A stretch of 64,000 nucleotides of DNA from Strigamia acuminata (lineage: Eukaryota > Arthropoda > Chilopoda > Geophilomorpha > Linotaeniidae). The notes below the pieces were generated by a model. It was not told the DNA's origin. It saw only the letters and a program-made list of their open reading frames with translations, and did no database searches. The stretch lies in assembly GCA_949358305.1 (NCBI GenBank), contig OX442324.1:806001-870000 (forward strand). The letters run 5' to 3'. The position numbers and the translations under genes are program-made. Shown here one piece after another: positions 1 through 9,563 of this stretch (its first letter is position 1; each line of letters starts with the position of its first letter).

Positions 1-2607
1 AGTGCGAGCAGCATTCTGTACTTCTGCTGTCGCTTGCGGCACAGTTTTAGGTGGATTAGCTCGCAATTTCTCCTCTGGCAGTCGGAACTTTAATCTAAGT
101 TGAGGTAATTCCTCTTGTTTGAATTCCTCTTTCTTATTAGCTGGGATTGGCGGGGGCAGCGGTGGCCTGACGTCTTCATCCGAATAATATTGACGATCAT
201 CACTCTCCAAATTATCATTCAAGTCGTCAATATACGTCGTATACTTGTCGGGGAGGCCCAGCACGCCTTCAACTCCGCGCCTGCTTTCAACAAACTTGAT
301 GTCATTTGTTTCCAAGACTTTGGAAAATTCTGGCAACCAAACTCTGTATCCTTTCGTAATTCTAGAATAGCCGAGCATGATCCCGTATATCCCTTTGTTG
401 TCGATTTTGCCATCTCGAATCTTCTTTTTGACAAAACACAAACATCCAAATTTTCTTAGATGACGCAGTGATGGTTTGCGATTGTAATAAAGTTCCATCG
501 GCGTCTTGTCTGATTTTAACTTGGCAATCCTGTTTCTAAGGTAGTTGAATGTTAAGATCGCCTCGCCCCAAAATCGATGTTCCAAACCCGCATCATAAAC
601 AAGTGCTCGCATTCCATTAGCTAAGGTTTGGTTCAGTCTCTCAGAAACTCCATTCTGGGCGGGCGTGTACGCATTCGTTCTCTCGTGGATAATTCCCTGC
701 TCTTCGAGATACTCTCCAAACTTGTTAGAGCAGAACTCCATACCGTTGTCCGTCCGTATCGCAAGGATCTGTCTGCCAAGTAGTCGTTCGATCCTTTTCG
801 CGTGTTTGCGGAATAAGTCGAAGACTTCATCTTTCTTCTTCATTACATAGACGGTGGAATAGCGGGAATAATCATCCGTTATGGTGAGGAAATATCTATT
901 TCCAGATAGTGTTGGTGTGTTAAACGCCCCACACACGTCCATATGTAATAGTTCTAGTGGCTGTTTAGACCTTATCCCTGGCAAAGATTTGTGTGAAACT
1001 GACTTTTTCTTCGCCAAGTCACACACGTCGCATTGTGTTATCGGCACATCCAGAATTGGAAGTCCAATAACAGCGTTACTTTTGCTCATCTGCTGTACGC
1101 TGGGAAAATGGATGTGTCCAAGCCGCTCGTGCCACAATCTTGCTTCCTCTGGGCTGGATGCATGCTTCGAACTGGTTGGATGTCCCGTCTTTTCTTCACC
1201 TACACTGACTTTGTTTTCATTCTTTTCTTGTGGTTTTGCAATTTCAGGTTTCTTGTCGCTAGTTTTAATGTAGTAAAGTCTGTCCCTTTTTACTCCTTCC
1301 ATCAACTGCCTGTTCCATTGCGGATCATAGATTTTTACTACTCCCGAACCAATTGCAACTTTACATCTGGCTTCGTCCATACATGGCCCCGATAGCAAAT
1401 TTCTTCTCAAGTCGGGCGCATAGTATACTTTCTTTAGTGTTACTGGAATTGTATCATTTCCCACCACGCTCATGATGCAAACGTTGCCAACGCCTTGAAT
1501 CTTGATTAAAGTTTTCTTGTCTGCTTGGCTTATGGTTCCTGTAGTCTCAGTAAAACTGGTGAATTGATTTCTGTCTTTACAGAAGTGCCCAGTCGCTCCC
1601 GTATCATATATCCAACAATTGTTGGTTGTAGCGCATTGTAGTAATTCTTCCTCGCTTAACTCTGTGAGGAATCCCACTTCTAACATTTCATTGTCGAAAT
1701 CTTCGGCAGTATTGGTGTTTAAATTGTTCGCCGGCTGGAGCTGTGCTGTGCAATCCTTTGCCCAATGTCCTTGTTGATTACACCGAAAACACGGCCCCCG
1801 TGGTGATGATCCGGTCGTATTTCCTCTACAATTCCTCGTATTCGCTCCGCCTCGATAATTCGATCTGCCTTTGCCTTTCTGTCCTTGATATCCTCGATTA
1901 TTTTGGCTATAATTGCCCTGCTGCTGAGATTTCGACGAATTATCAGTCCCCTTATTGCTGGGAGAATTTGGTCCTGTGCTAAACGCATCTGTGACGGATC
2001 CTTGTCCCGAATCACGTCTCTGTTGTGCGAGCCTCCCTTCTTCAGCGACCAATTCTACTTCCACTTTCTCCAAGGTGAAATCTTTATCCTCCCATCGATA
2101 GATGCTTTGAACGATGGATTGATACTCTGGTGGCAGATATCGAATTAGTTGAAACGCTTGATATAAATTGTCCAAATTGTGTTTGACGTCGGCTAGTCTC
2201 TTCGCCGCATTGCGTATTTTCGCTGCGAATACACCGATCGTTTCCGTTGCTGCGTCGTATTTCAGACTAAAGAATTCGTCCAATAAACGAATTATTCGTG
2301 CTCTCGAGACCGGTTCGAAATTAGTTTTGAGCGTATCCCACGCTTTTTTCGCATCCTCGATCCCGCCAAGCAATTCATGGTATTGCTCTTCTATAGAATA
2401 GTAGATCAGGCTGAACGCTCTTCCCTTTCGTAGTTGGAAATCCGAACGATCACGCCATGACGCTCCCGGCGCCAGCGCTTCTTGTGTTCCATCGGTAAAC
2501 GCCCAACAGCCGTGGTGCATAAGAAGAACCTTGATTTGTTGCTTCCACGAATCATAACTTGTCCTATTCAGTAATGTTATTTTTCGTTCTGGTTTTTCTG
2601 TGTCCAT
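1..2607 (-). CDS. copia gag-pol polyprotein (element A), partial
   Basis: An open frame of 869 codons runs from ATG at 2607 to the left edge; I checked it triplet by triplet and saw no stop. Domains in order: Ty1/copia Gag (residues 1-230), CCHC knuckle CFRCNQQGHWAKDC (about 271), aspartic protease DTGATGHFC (about 334), integrase zinc region WHERLGHIHF...CDVC (about 495-525), and the DDE core HMDVCGAF, RTDNGMEF and NGVSERLNQ (about 555, 615, 652). The acidic, proline-rich linker before RT is reached at the edge; RT and RNase H lie outside. The complete copy A2 has the same architecture. The absence of stops suggests the element was active until recently, despite the two insertions in its promoter LTR. 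Confidence 0.93.
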   Translation of the reverse strand, partial: MDTEKPERKITLLNRTSYDSWKQQIKVLLMHHGCWAFTDGTQEALAPGASWRDRSDFQLRKGRAFSLIYYSIEEQYHELLGGIEDAKKAWDTLKTNFEPVSRARIIRLLDEFFSLKYDAATETIGVFAAKIRNAAKRLADVKHNLDNLYQAFQLIRYLPPEYQSIVQSIYRWEDKDFTLEKVEVELVAEEGRLAQQRRDSGQGSVTDAFSTGPNSPSNKGTDNSSKSQQQGNYSQNNRGYQGQKGKGRSNYRGGANTRNCRGNTTGSSPRGPCFRCNQQGHWAKDCTAQLQPANNLNTNTAEDFDNEMLEVGFLTELSEEELLQCATTNNCWIYDTGATGHFCKDRNQFTSFTETTGTISQADKKTLIKIQGVGNVCIMSVVGNDTIPVTLKKVYYAPDLRRNLLSGPCMDEARCKVAIGSGVVKIYDPQWNRQLMEGVKRDRLYYIKTSDKKPEIAKPQEKNENKVSVGEEKTGHPTSSKHASSPEEARLWHERLGHIHFPSVQQMSKSNAVIGLPILDVPITQCDVCDLAKKKSVSHKSLPGIRSKQPLELLHMDVCGAFNTPTLSGNRYFLTITDDYSRYSTVYVMKKKDEVFDLFRKHAKRIERLLGRQILAIRTDNGMEFCSNKFGEYLEEQGIIHERTNAYTPAQNGVSERLNQTLANGMRALVYDAGLEHRFWGEAILTFNYLRNRIAKLKSDKTPMELYYNRKPSLRHLRKFGCLCFVKKKIRDGKIDNKGIYGIMLGYSRITKGYRVWLPEFSKVLETNDIKFVESRRGVEGVLGLPDKYTTYIDDLNDNLESDDRQYYSDEDVRPPLPPPIPANKKEEFKQEELPQLRLKFRLPEEKLRANPPKTVPQATAEVQNAART

Positions 2608-3353
2608 GATGATTTGGCAGCTCTCGTTTTGTTTGCAAACACCGTGTACGCGAAAAACACTTTCACTTTGCCTCAAAACCACTTTCAATACTGGTAATCA
2701 CAACAATGTGCAATGTTGTGATGTTAATGCGCTCTTATACTATGTTAGTAGTAATCCTATCACAATACTAAGCTAATTAAACAATTCAAATGTCTTCAAT
2801 TCAATAATTATAATCAAAAACGATGTCTTCGAGACGTCTTCCAGTCGAATTTCGCATGGAATCACACTTCACGTGTGGTCGCAACCCAATATTGTCTTTC
2901 CTGCTCGACTCTTGTGTCGCCTCGCGTTTTTGTGCTCCGTTTTGTCCTTTTTCGTCCAAAATTCCGGTTCACACTTCGCGTGTGGTTGCCAGGAATTATT
3001 GCCGTCGTATAGTGTTCGTTTTTCGTCCAAAATTGTTGTCGTCACGTCGACGAAACGTATTGCGGCCCGCAATACGGAAATCACACTTCCAAACAAAGGA
3101 AAAAGAATTGTTTAAATAAATTGTTTATAATTTTTCGAACCCTGCTAGTGTTTCCGTGTTGTTTGATGACTCTTTGCTGCACTGGAATCCTTAGTATCCT
3201 GGCACAAACACAAGCTTCTTGCTTCAGTTGTGGGCGCTGCCATCTTAGATAAATTGGAGGAAATTTTCCAAAACATCTCCAATTGGCTCTGACTGATTGA
3301 AAATCATCCCAAATGATTTTTAATGCTTTCCTGGTTATATTGGCCCATAACCT
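2608..3353 (-). other. 5' leader of copia A with primer-binding site
   Basis: This is non-coding leader between LTR and gag. The bases next to the LTR (3342-3353) read AGGTTATGGGCC on the element's strand. That is complementary to the anticodon loop region of initiator tRNA-Met (GGCCCAUAACC), the half-tRNA priming known from Drosophila copia. Two hairpins with CACAC/GTGTG stems and five-base loops lie at 2863-2878 and 2970-2985. The stretch next to the gag start is similar to the A2 leader. Confidence 0.8.
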
Positions 3354-3625
3354 TGTTGGTTTATTCAACTAAATAGTGCAGAATATCTGAATTGTCAGTG
3401 GAGTGGAAAGCATTGATGCAGAAATAAACAACACAGCTCATTACAGCTTGAAAGCCAAACATAGAGTAAGCTTTTATTCTGAAGTCATGTGACACAATAC
3501 ATTTAGCGCCACCTATAGGCAACTTATACAAGTCACGCATGACAACAAACGTGGTCATTCATATGACCAAAAGCAAACGCAAACATCGAACATAATACAT
3601 CTTAGCGCTTGAATAATGCGACATA
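3354..3625 (-). repeat. 5' LTR of copia A, main segment
   Basis: This is the promoter-distal part of the 5' LTR, ending CCAACA directly before the primer site. The remaining LTR pieces are 22911-22940 and 24409-24422, giving 272+30+14 = 316 bp, against 318 bp for the LTR of A2. A region around 3500 shares the sense-strand motif CCTATAGGTGGC and a CACATGACTT motif with the A2 LTR. Confidence 0.85.
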
Positions 3626-3790
3626 TGTTGTAGTAAAAACTAGGGGACTGGATCACATAGGATCCCATGTTAAACTTCATTTCTACTCCAAAACCGACAT
3701 TTGGAAATAAAAAATATTTTGCTTTGGAATATTTTAGCCGTAAAAGCGTCGGGCTAACCTAACCTAAGCTAAGCTAACCTAACCTAAGCT
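3626..3790 (+). repeat. Polinton left terminal inverted repeat
   Basis: About 165 bp matching the reverse complement of 22742-22904 with few differences. The outer ~120 bp are nearly identical; the inner part consists of AACCTAACC/AAGCT runs that vary in copy number between the two ends. Confidence 0.85.
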
Positions 3791-4134
3791 AACCTAACCT
3801 CTTACCTCTTACGGTTAGGTTTAGATTAGCCAGTGCCATCTACTATCAAAATCGGCGACCAAAAGTCCCAAATTTGGGCCGAGGGTCAAATGGTCAAAAT
3901 GGCAGCCGTTTGGTGTGTATGAACCAGTCACGTGCCATGTTCCCAGGCAATGACTTAGATGGGTTTCAGGAGCATAAAAAAAACGATGCTCACCCTTCAA
4001 ATTTTTTTTCACGAGTGAAGAGAGATTTAATTGCGTGACGTTATAAGGTTCCAAAACCGGTTCCAACTGGTTTTGAAGAGACTTTTCTAGAATGCTCCGT
4101 TTTGTGGTTCTTCGAAGCAAAATAGAAAAATCGA
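3791..4134. other. Non-coding stretch between Polinton TIR and promoter cassette 1
   Basis: No convincing gene. It holds a hairpin GAGCAT-A8-CG-ATGCTC at 3970-3991. A 99-codon minus-strand frame here (3821-4120) has no ATG and no recognisable motif. The segment is similar to 8600-8771, so it belongs to the ~900-bp duplication that produced the second cassette. Confidence 0.6.
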
Positions 4135-4404
4135 GCGTGGAAACAGTAGCCCTTTCGATCGTAGGGAGGGGGAGCTACTGATTTATCACGGGGTTCGTTG
4201 CTCTTTATATACTATTTTGAGCCGGAAGTAGATGAAACAGGAAGCGAGTACCACTCACTTCCGGTTTGGAACATTCTAGAACATTTTAGAAGCTTCTTTT
4301 GTACGTCACACTTCCGGTTTAAAACAGTATATAAAGAGCAACGAACCCCATCATAAATCAGTTCCTCTCCCTCCTTACGATCGAAAGGGCTACTGTTTCC
4401 ACGC
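4135..4404. promoter_or_regulatory. Palindromic bidirectional promoter cassette 1
   Basis: A 270-bp imperfect inverted repeat bounded by GCGTGG and CCACGC. Each arm has a core promoter. Rightward: TATATAAAG at 4328-4336 and TCAGT initiator at 4358-4362 (A at 4360). Leftward: TATATAAAG from 4211 and TCAGT with A at 4179. Both spacings are 32 nt. The rightward start lies 145 nt upstream of the PolB ATG, so this should be the polB promoter. No gene is evident for the leftward transcript. Confidence 0.75.
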
Positions 4405-4504
4405 AAAAATTTCCAATTTTTTTCCTTAAAGAAATTTTTTCTTAAAACGAACCAGTTTTTTTTTTCAATTCCGAAAATTTTTTTTATATATAAAAAAGAA
4501 CATA

Positions 4505-7500
4505 ATGAATCAATTTAACATCAATCATTGCACGGCATTTCTAAAGAAGAAGAGAGAAGAAGGAAGTCTCTCTAAAGACTTTAAACTGAATTGCATTAGC
4601 CTGGATGCTCTTCAGAAGAAATGTGCCGAATTCGTAGACTATAAGAAGGTAGTGTCTAATCACTATGAACGGTTATCTTCTATTTTCGACGGCCATTCGC
4701 GAAAATACTCCGTCGTGTTCGACGAAACACTTACTTCCATCGAAGCCGTTATGACGTCAGCTGCCCGAAACATGCAATTATTGGCGTCGGAAGTAGCAGC
4801 CGATATGCACTCGTGCAAATTAAGGGTTGTGTTGATATGCAAATATCAACATTCAACGAAACCGAAGCCCTGCTACTTTACCTTGACGGCAGGGCCATAC
4901 GTCATGTTTGGAGCCGCCATCGACGAGATCATCGGTTTGGCCACGACTCGCCTGGTCGAGAAGAACGTTGAATTTGAGGAGAAATATGACTACTTTAGCT
5001 TCGTAAACGTGGAGTCAATTAAAGTCGACGTGGACGTATTAAACCAGAAAGGCGCCCAAACCTCAACGATACCGATGATCGATTCGAGCGCAGATTTGCC
5101 GTCCGATGTTCGAAATAAGAAGGCAGTATTGACCTTCGTGATGGACGTGCGTAAATCTTTCGTGTGGGCCGTGCTCGCAGCTTTACACCCTACGGCTACT
5201 CATGCTGAACGCGTAACGAACTACAAGTACGAGCACGAATTAAACTTACAAGGCCTAGAATTCCCATTGTCTTTCAGAAACGTAGAAAAATTCCAGTCGC
5301 TGAATCCCGATATCGAAATAAATGTTTATTTTGGCGTCGGCGATCGCGTGGATAGATGCGTTAGCGTACACAGACACAGGAAACATCACGTCGATCTATT
5401 CTTCTACGGCAACAATCGCTACGGACTGCTGAGGAATGCAAAACGATTGCTGGGATATTTTCCGTGTCATTACTGCGATAACCAATTCAAGAGCTGCGCG
5501 GCTAGAGACAAACACCTGACGATATTTCACTCCGTTGCGGAAGAATCGTCTTATCAGGAACTGGACGAATGTCTGCGCAGAAAAAAGGCCGTCGTAAATG
5601 TCCAGAACTCGGACCAGAAAAGCTTCTTGTGGGCCGTGTTGTCTGCCTTGTATCCGGCGCCCGACAATGTTTGCAGAGCGGCTTATTACGAACAGTTTAT
5701 GGACAAACTCGTTCTCGAAGGGCTCGTTTTTCCCGTCGGTCCGAGAGAAGTCTTAATATTTGAACGTAAAAACACCGATCTCAATATTAACATTTTCGAG
5801 CTGGTGACCAAGTCGAAGATCGTGCCGATCAAAGTCGATGTTCTCACAAAACGTTCGACAACGATAAACTTGCTCAAGATGCAAGACCATTACATGTGGA
5901 TAAAAGATTTTTCTCGACTAATGAGCACGACTGATCATAACAAGCGACATTACTGCCCGAATTGCATGAACGGTTATTCAAGCGCCACCGTACTCGCGAA
6001 ACACAAACGATTCTGCGGGAAAAACGAAGCCTGCGACACCAAATGTCCGCAAGCTGGAACCGTCTGCACGTTTAAAGGTGAGAAGAAAAAATATCCTTTA
6101 CCGTACGTTTGCTACGCCGATTTCGAGGCGTTTTTGGTGCCCGACGAGGAGAACGAACACACGTTGCATTCGGTCACCATTAATTCCCACGAGCCCTGCG
6201 GATACGCGTTTAAAATAGTTTGCACGGAGAACGAAGCTTTTTCCAGGCCGTTACGGCTGTACAGAGGTCCGAACGTCGTCGATCATTTTTTGCAATCGTT
6301 GCGCGAGGAAATTAAAGCCGTGGTTCGGCAATTTTCCGAATTGGAAACGCGATTCGATCCCGAGACGATGACTCCGCTTCATTGGAACGCCTACAGGAAT
6401 GCAACAACGTGTTTCTTATGCGGCGGCGTGTTCTCCAAAGAAAAAGGCTGGACTAAAGTGCTGGATCACAACCATTTCACCGGTGAGTATCGCGGGGCTG
6501 CACACGCCAAATGTAACCTCAACTACCATTGGCGGAAATCCGTGCCTATAATTTTCCACAATGGAAAAAAGTACGATTTCCATCTGATATTGCCGCATTT
6601 GACCCGCGCGTCAGAAAAAGTGACCATAATTGCCGAAAACACCGAACTGTACAAATCTTTCACGCTGAGAATCGATACCGGCGATGTTCCAGAAGTGCAC
6701 CGTTACGTAACCCTGAAATTTATGGACTCGTTTCTTTTCCTTTCGAGCAGTTTAGCCAATTTGGCCAAAAGTATAGACAAGTCGCAGTTCGTTGTCTTTC
6801 GAAGCGAGTTCGAAGGCGAGGCAATCGAGCTTCTTTTAAGAAAAGGAGTGTACCCATACGCATACATGACCGACACGTCTAAATTTGAAGAAGATCAACT
6901 GCCGGCGATGGACAAATTCGAAGACATAACCAAAGATGACTACCATTACGCCCAGTTAGTGTGGAATAAATTCGGTCTTCAAAACTTGGGCGAATTCCAC
7001 GATTTATATTTGAAGACCGACACGCTACTTTTGTCAGACATATTCGAACAATTTAGAAAAATGTGCTTGAAACACTATAAGCTTGACCCTTGTCACTACA
7101 TAACGTTTCCAAGTCTGACGTTTGACGCCGCGCTGCTCTTCAGCGATGTAAAGCTAGAACTCATGTCCGATCCCGATATGTACGTGTTCATCGAAAGAGG
7201 CATAAGAGGCGGGGTTGCCACGATCAGCCAACGCTATGCCAAAGCTAACAATCCTCTCCTGGCATCGGGATATGACCCAGAGAAACCAGAGAGTTACATC
7301 GTCTACCTCGATGCCAACTCCATGTACTCCTGGGCAATGTGCAAACCGCTGCCCGTCGGAAAATTTGCTTTCGATGAAAACTTGGCCGAATGGACGCAAG
7401 ATCGTATTTTGACGATGAAAGAGGACGATGAGATGGGATGCATCTTGGAAGTGGATTTGGGATATCCTGCCGAACTGCATTCGTCCCACAACTGTCTGCC

Positions 7501-8506
7501 TTTGGCTCCGGAAATGATGTGCCTTGCGGACGACACTTGCCCCAGATTGATCCCTCATTTGCAAGGACGATGTAATTACATATTGCATTACAGAGCTCTG
7601 CAATTGTACTTGTCCCTCGGCATGACGTTGATAAAAATCAAACGAGTGCTGACGTTTGAACAACGACCGTGGTTGGCCGAGTATATCGAGCTGAACATCG
7701 AGAAACGCAAGCCCGCTAGCACTAGTTTCGAGCAGGAGTTGGCGAAACTTGCCTGCAACGCCTGTTACGGAAAAACCATGCAGGACGTGAGGAAATATCG
7801 GCAATTCTATCTGGTGAATAACCTGAAGGATTTGTCTAAGCACGTGGCGCACCCCGGGTATAAAGGTAAAAAAATTTTAGCGGAAGGATTGGTGCTAGTC
7901 GAACGTCACAAGCTGGAATTGACCTTAGATAAGCCTATTTACAGCGGACTAACCATCCTGGACTTGTCAAAATGCTTGCTGTATGACTTTCACTATAACG
8001 TCATGAGAAAAAAATTCGGCAACGATGTAAGACTGCTCATGACCGACACCGATAGCTTAATGTACGAAATTGAATCCCCTTCGGTGTACTCTTTTTTCAT
8101 AGACGAAGTACCCGAAGTCATGGATTTATCCAACTACAACCCACCCGATAGCAGGAATAGGCGCGTCATCGGATGCTTTAAAGACGAAACCGGTGGCGAG
8201 CCTATCGACGAATTCGTCGGTTTGAGGGCAAAGTGCTACGCCTTTAACGTTAACGGGAAAACGAGCATGCGTTGCAAAGGAATCAAAAGAGCCGTCGTAA
8301 ATAAAGAGCTGAACTTGGAATCGTATAAAACGATTTTGTTCGACGAGCGCGAAACGAAACGATTAAAGTTTCAAACGTTCAAATCGAACCGGCACGCTAT
8401 CACGACGGTCGAAGTGGACAAAGTAGCTTTGACCGCAAAAGACAAAAAACGTATCGTATTAGACGACTGCATTCACACTAAGGCATACGGTTACGTAGAC
8501 TTATAA
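4505..8506 (+). CDS. polB: Polinton family-B DNA polymerase (PolB)
   Basis: A 1333-aa replicative polymerase, by family protein-primed. Residues ~50-180 form an N-terminal domain also found alone at 9083-9508. Two similar modules follow (~213-340 and ~367-505), each opening SFxWAVLxALxP and ending in a C2H2-like finger (~320 and ~484). The polymerase part has Exo I YADFEAF (~535), Exo II FHNGKKYDF (~682), Exo III LKTDTLLLSD (~836), motif A YLDANSMYS (~933), motif B KLACNACYGK (~1081) and motif C TDTDSLMYE (~1179). Between Exo I and Exo II lies an endonuclease VII/HNH-like zinc motif (CFLCGG ... DHNHFTGEYRG ... CNLNY, ~634-672). All catalytic motifs look intact. ATG follows promoter cassette 1. 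Confidence 0.96.
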   Translation: MNQFNINHCTAFLKKKREEGSLSKDFKLNCISLDALQKKCAEFVDYKKVVSNHYERLSSIFDGHSRKYSVVFDETLTSIEAVMTSAARNMQLLASEVAADMHSCKLRVVLICKYQHSTKPKPCYFTLTAGPYVMFGAAIDEIIGLATTRLVEKNVEFEEKYDYFSFVNVESIKVDVDVLNQKGAQTSTIPMIDSSADLPSDVRNKKAVLTFVMDVRKSFVWAVLAALHPTATHAERVTNYKYEHELNLQGLEFPLSFRNVEKFQSLNPDIEINVYFGVGDRVDRCVSVHRHRKHHVDLFFYGNNRYGLLRNAKRLLGYFPCHYCDNQFKSCAARDKHLTIFHSVAEESSYQELDECLRRKKAVVNVQNSDQKSFLWAVLSALYPAPDNVCRAAYYEQFMDKLVLEGLVFPVGPREVLIFERKNTDLNINIFELVTKSKIVPIKVDVLTKRSTTINLLKMQDHYMWIKDFSRLMSTTDHNKRHYCPNCMNGYSSATVLAKHKRFCGKNEACDTKCPQAGTVCTFKGEKKKYPLPYVCYADFEAFLVPDEENEHTLHSVTINSHEPCGYAFKIVCTENEAFSRPLRLYRGPNVVDHFLQSLREEIKAVVRQFSELETRFDPETMTPLHWNAYRNATTCFLCGGVFSKEKGWTKVLDHNHFTGEYRGAAHAKCNLNYHWRKSVPIIFHNGKKYDFHLILPHLTRASEKVTIIAENTELYKSFTLRIDTGDVPEVHRYVTLKFMDSFLFLSSSLANLAKSIDKSQFVVFRSEFEGEAIELLLRKGVYPYAYMTDTSKFEEDQLPAMDKFEDITKDDYHYAQLVWNKFGLQNLGEFHDLYLKTDTLLLSDIFEQFRKMCLKHYKLDPCHYITFPSLTFDAALLFSDVKLELMSDPDMYVFIERGIRGGVATISQRYAKANNPLLASGYDPEKPESYIVYLDANSMYSWAMCKPLPVGKFAFDENLAEWTQDRILTMKEDDEMGCILEVDLGYPAELHSSHNCLPLAPEMMCLADDTCPRLIPHLQGRCNYILHYRALQLYLSLGMTLIKIKRVLTFEQRPWLAEYIELNIEKRKPASTSFEQELAKLACNACYGKTMQDVRKYRQFYLVNNLKDLSKHVAHPGYKGKKILAEGLVLVERHKLELTLDKPIYSGLTILDLSKCLLYDFHYNVMRKKFGNDVRLLMTDTDSLMYEIESPSVYSFFIDEVPEVMDLSNYNPPDSRNRRVIGCFKDETGGEPIDEFVGLRAKCYAFNVNGKTSMRCKGIKRAVVNKELNLESYKTILFDERETKRLKFQTFKSNRHAITTVEVDKVALTAKDKKRIVLDDCIHTKAYGYVDL

Positions 8507-8771
8507 ATGTTTAAAAAAAAATAAAAATAATAATAAAACCATTTCAAATTCATCTATTTTTTTTTTTACGCTGCTTAGCATTAAGGGTTAAAGGTTATGG
8601 GTTATGGGAGCATAAAAAAAAACGATGCTCACTCATCGAAGTCTATTTTACGAATGAATCGATATTTTTTTTTTGTCAAAAAAATTTTCAAAAATTTCAA
8701 TTAAAATTAAAAAAATAATAAAGAATAGAAAAGAAAAAAAATTTTCTCAACGCAAAAAATAGAAAAATCGA
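8507..8771. other. polB 3' intergenic region
   Basis: Contains AATAAA-like polyadenylation signals just after the stop (8520-8540), a short AAGGTTATGGGTTATGGG run, and a second GAGCAT...ATGCTC hairpin (8608-8630) that matches 3970-3991. No coding potential seen. Confidence 0.6.
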
Positions 8772-9041
8772 GCGTGGAAACAGTAGCCCTTTCAATTGTA
8801 GGGAGGGGGAACTACTAAATTATTACGAGGTGCGATGCTCTTTATATACTATTTTGAGCCGGAAGTAGGTAAAACAGGAAATGAGTACCACTAACTTCCG
8901 GTTTGGAACATTCTAGAACATTTTAGAAGCTTCTTTTGTACGACGCACTTCCGGTTTAAAACGGTATATAAAGAGCATCGTACCTCGTAATAATTCAGTT
9001 CCTCTCCCTCCTTACGATCGAAAGGGCTACTGTTTCCACGC
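8772..9041. promoter_or_regulatory. Palindromic bidirectional promoter cassette 2
   Basis: A duplicate of cassette 1 with the same 270-bp length and the same bounding GCGTGG/CCACGC. Rightward TATATAAAG at 8965-8973 and TCAGT at 8995-8999 (A at 8997). Leftward TATATAAAG from 8848 with a degenerate TTAGT initiator, A at 8816. Both spacings are 32 nt. The rightward promoter serves the short gene at 9083; the leftward one would run antisense into the end of polB. Confidence 0.75.
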
Positions 9042-9082
9042 AAAAATTTCCAATTTTTTTTATATAACGTAACATATTCAAA

Positions 9083-9508
9083 ATGAATGCTGCCCAATGC
9101 ACCGGAGATGATAGAAGTATGTCTAATCACTATGAACTACTAAGGAGTGTTTTCGACGGTCAATCCCGATCATATTCAATCGTATTCGACTCAAGACTCA
9201 CTTCGTACGAAGACGTAATGCTCAGTGCCGAAGAAAATATCAGATTAATGGCAGCAGAAGTGTCGAGGGATATGCATTCGTGCAAGATGAAGTTCTTCTT
9301 TGTTTGTAAATACCAAAACTCGTTTAAACTCGAACCAAATTATTTCACGTTAACGGCTGGCCCGTATGTAATGATCGGAGGCGTTATTGACGTCATCATT
9401 AGTTTGGCCACTACTGATCTGCTTGAAAAGAACGCCGAGTTCTTACGAAGATACGAATATTTTAGCTTTGTGAACGTGGAAAGCATTAAAATAAACGTTG
9501 ATTTATAA
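9083..9508 (+). CDS. Stand-alone copy of PolB N-terminal domain
   Basis: 141 aa. From residue ~13 it aligns with PolB residues ~50-180: SNHYE, a VFD strand, RDMHSCK against ADMHSCK, YFTLTAGPYVM, YFSFVNVESIK. Its first 12 residues differ from PolB. It has its own duplicated promoter and leader, so a ~900-bp block covering hairpin, promoter and this domain was copied from the polB 5' end. The frame is intact although it has diverged clearly, which suggests it was kept under selection. Protein-primed polymerases need a terminal protein; a role as primer or regulator is possible but unproven. The function of this domain is unknown to me. Confidence 0.85.
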   Translation: MNAAQCTGDDRSMSNHYELLRSVFDGQSRSYSIVFDSRLTSYEDVMLSAEENIRLMAAEVSRDMHSCKMKFFFVCKYQNSFKLEPNYFTLTAGPYVMIGGVIDVIISLATTDLLEKNAEFLRRYEYFSFVNVESIKINVDL

Positions 9509-9563
9509 AAGACACGGATATGTTTTTTTTTTTTTTTTGTAAAAATGGTGTTAGCTTTTAGGC

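Noticed and set aside
3821-4120. 99-codon minus-strand frame left of cassette 1
   Set aside because: No ATG, no motif, and part of a duplicated non-coding block.
7154-7852. 232-codon minus-strand ORF
   Set aside because: Lies wholly antisense to PolB motifs A and B; composition is the mirror of a real coding frame.
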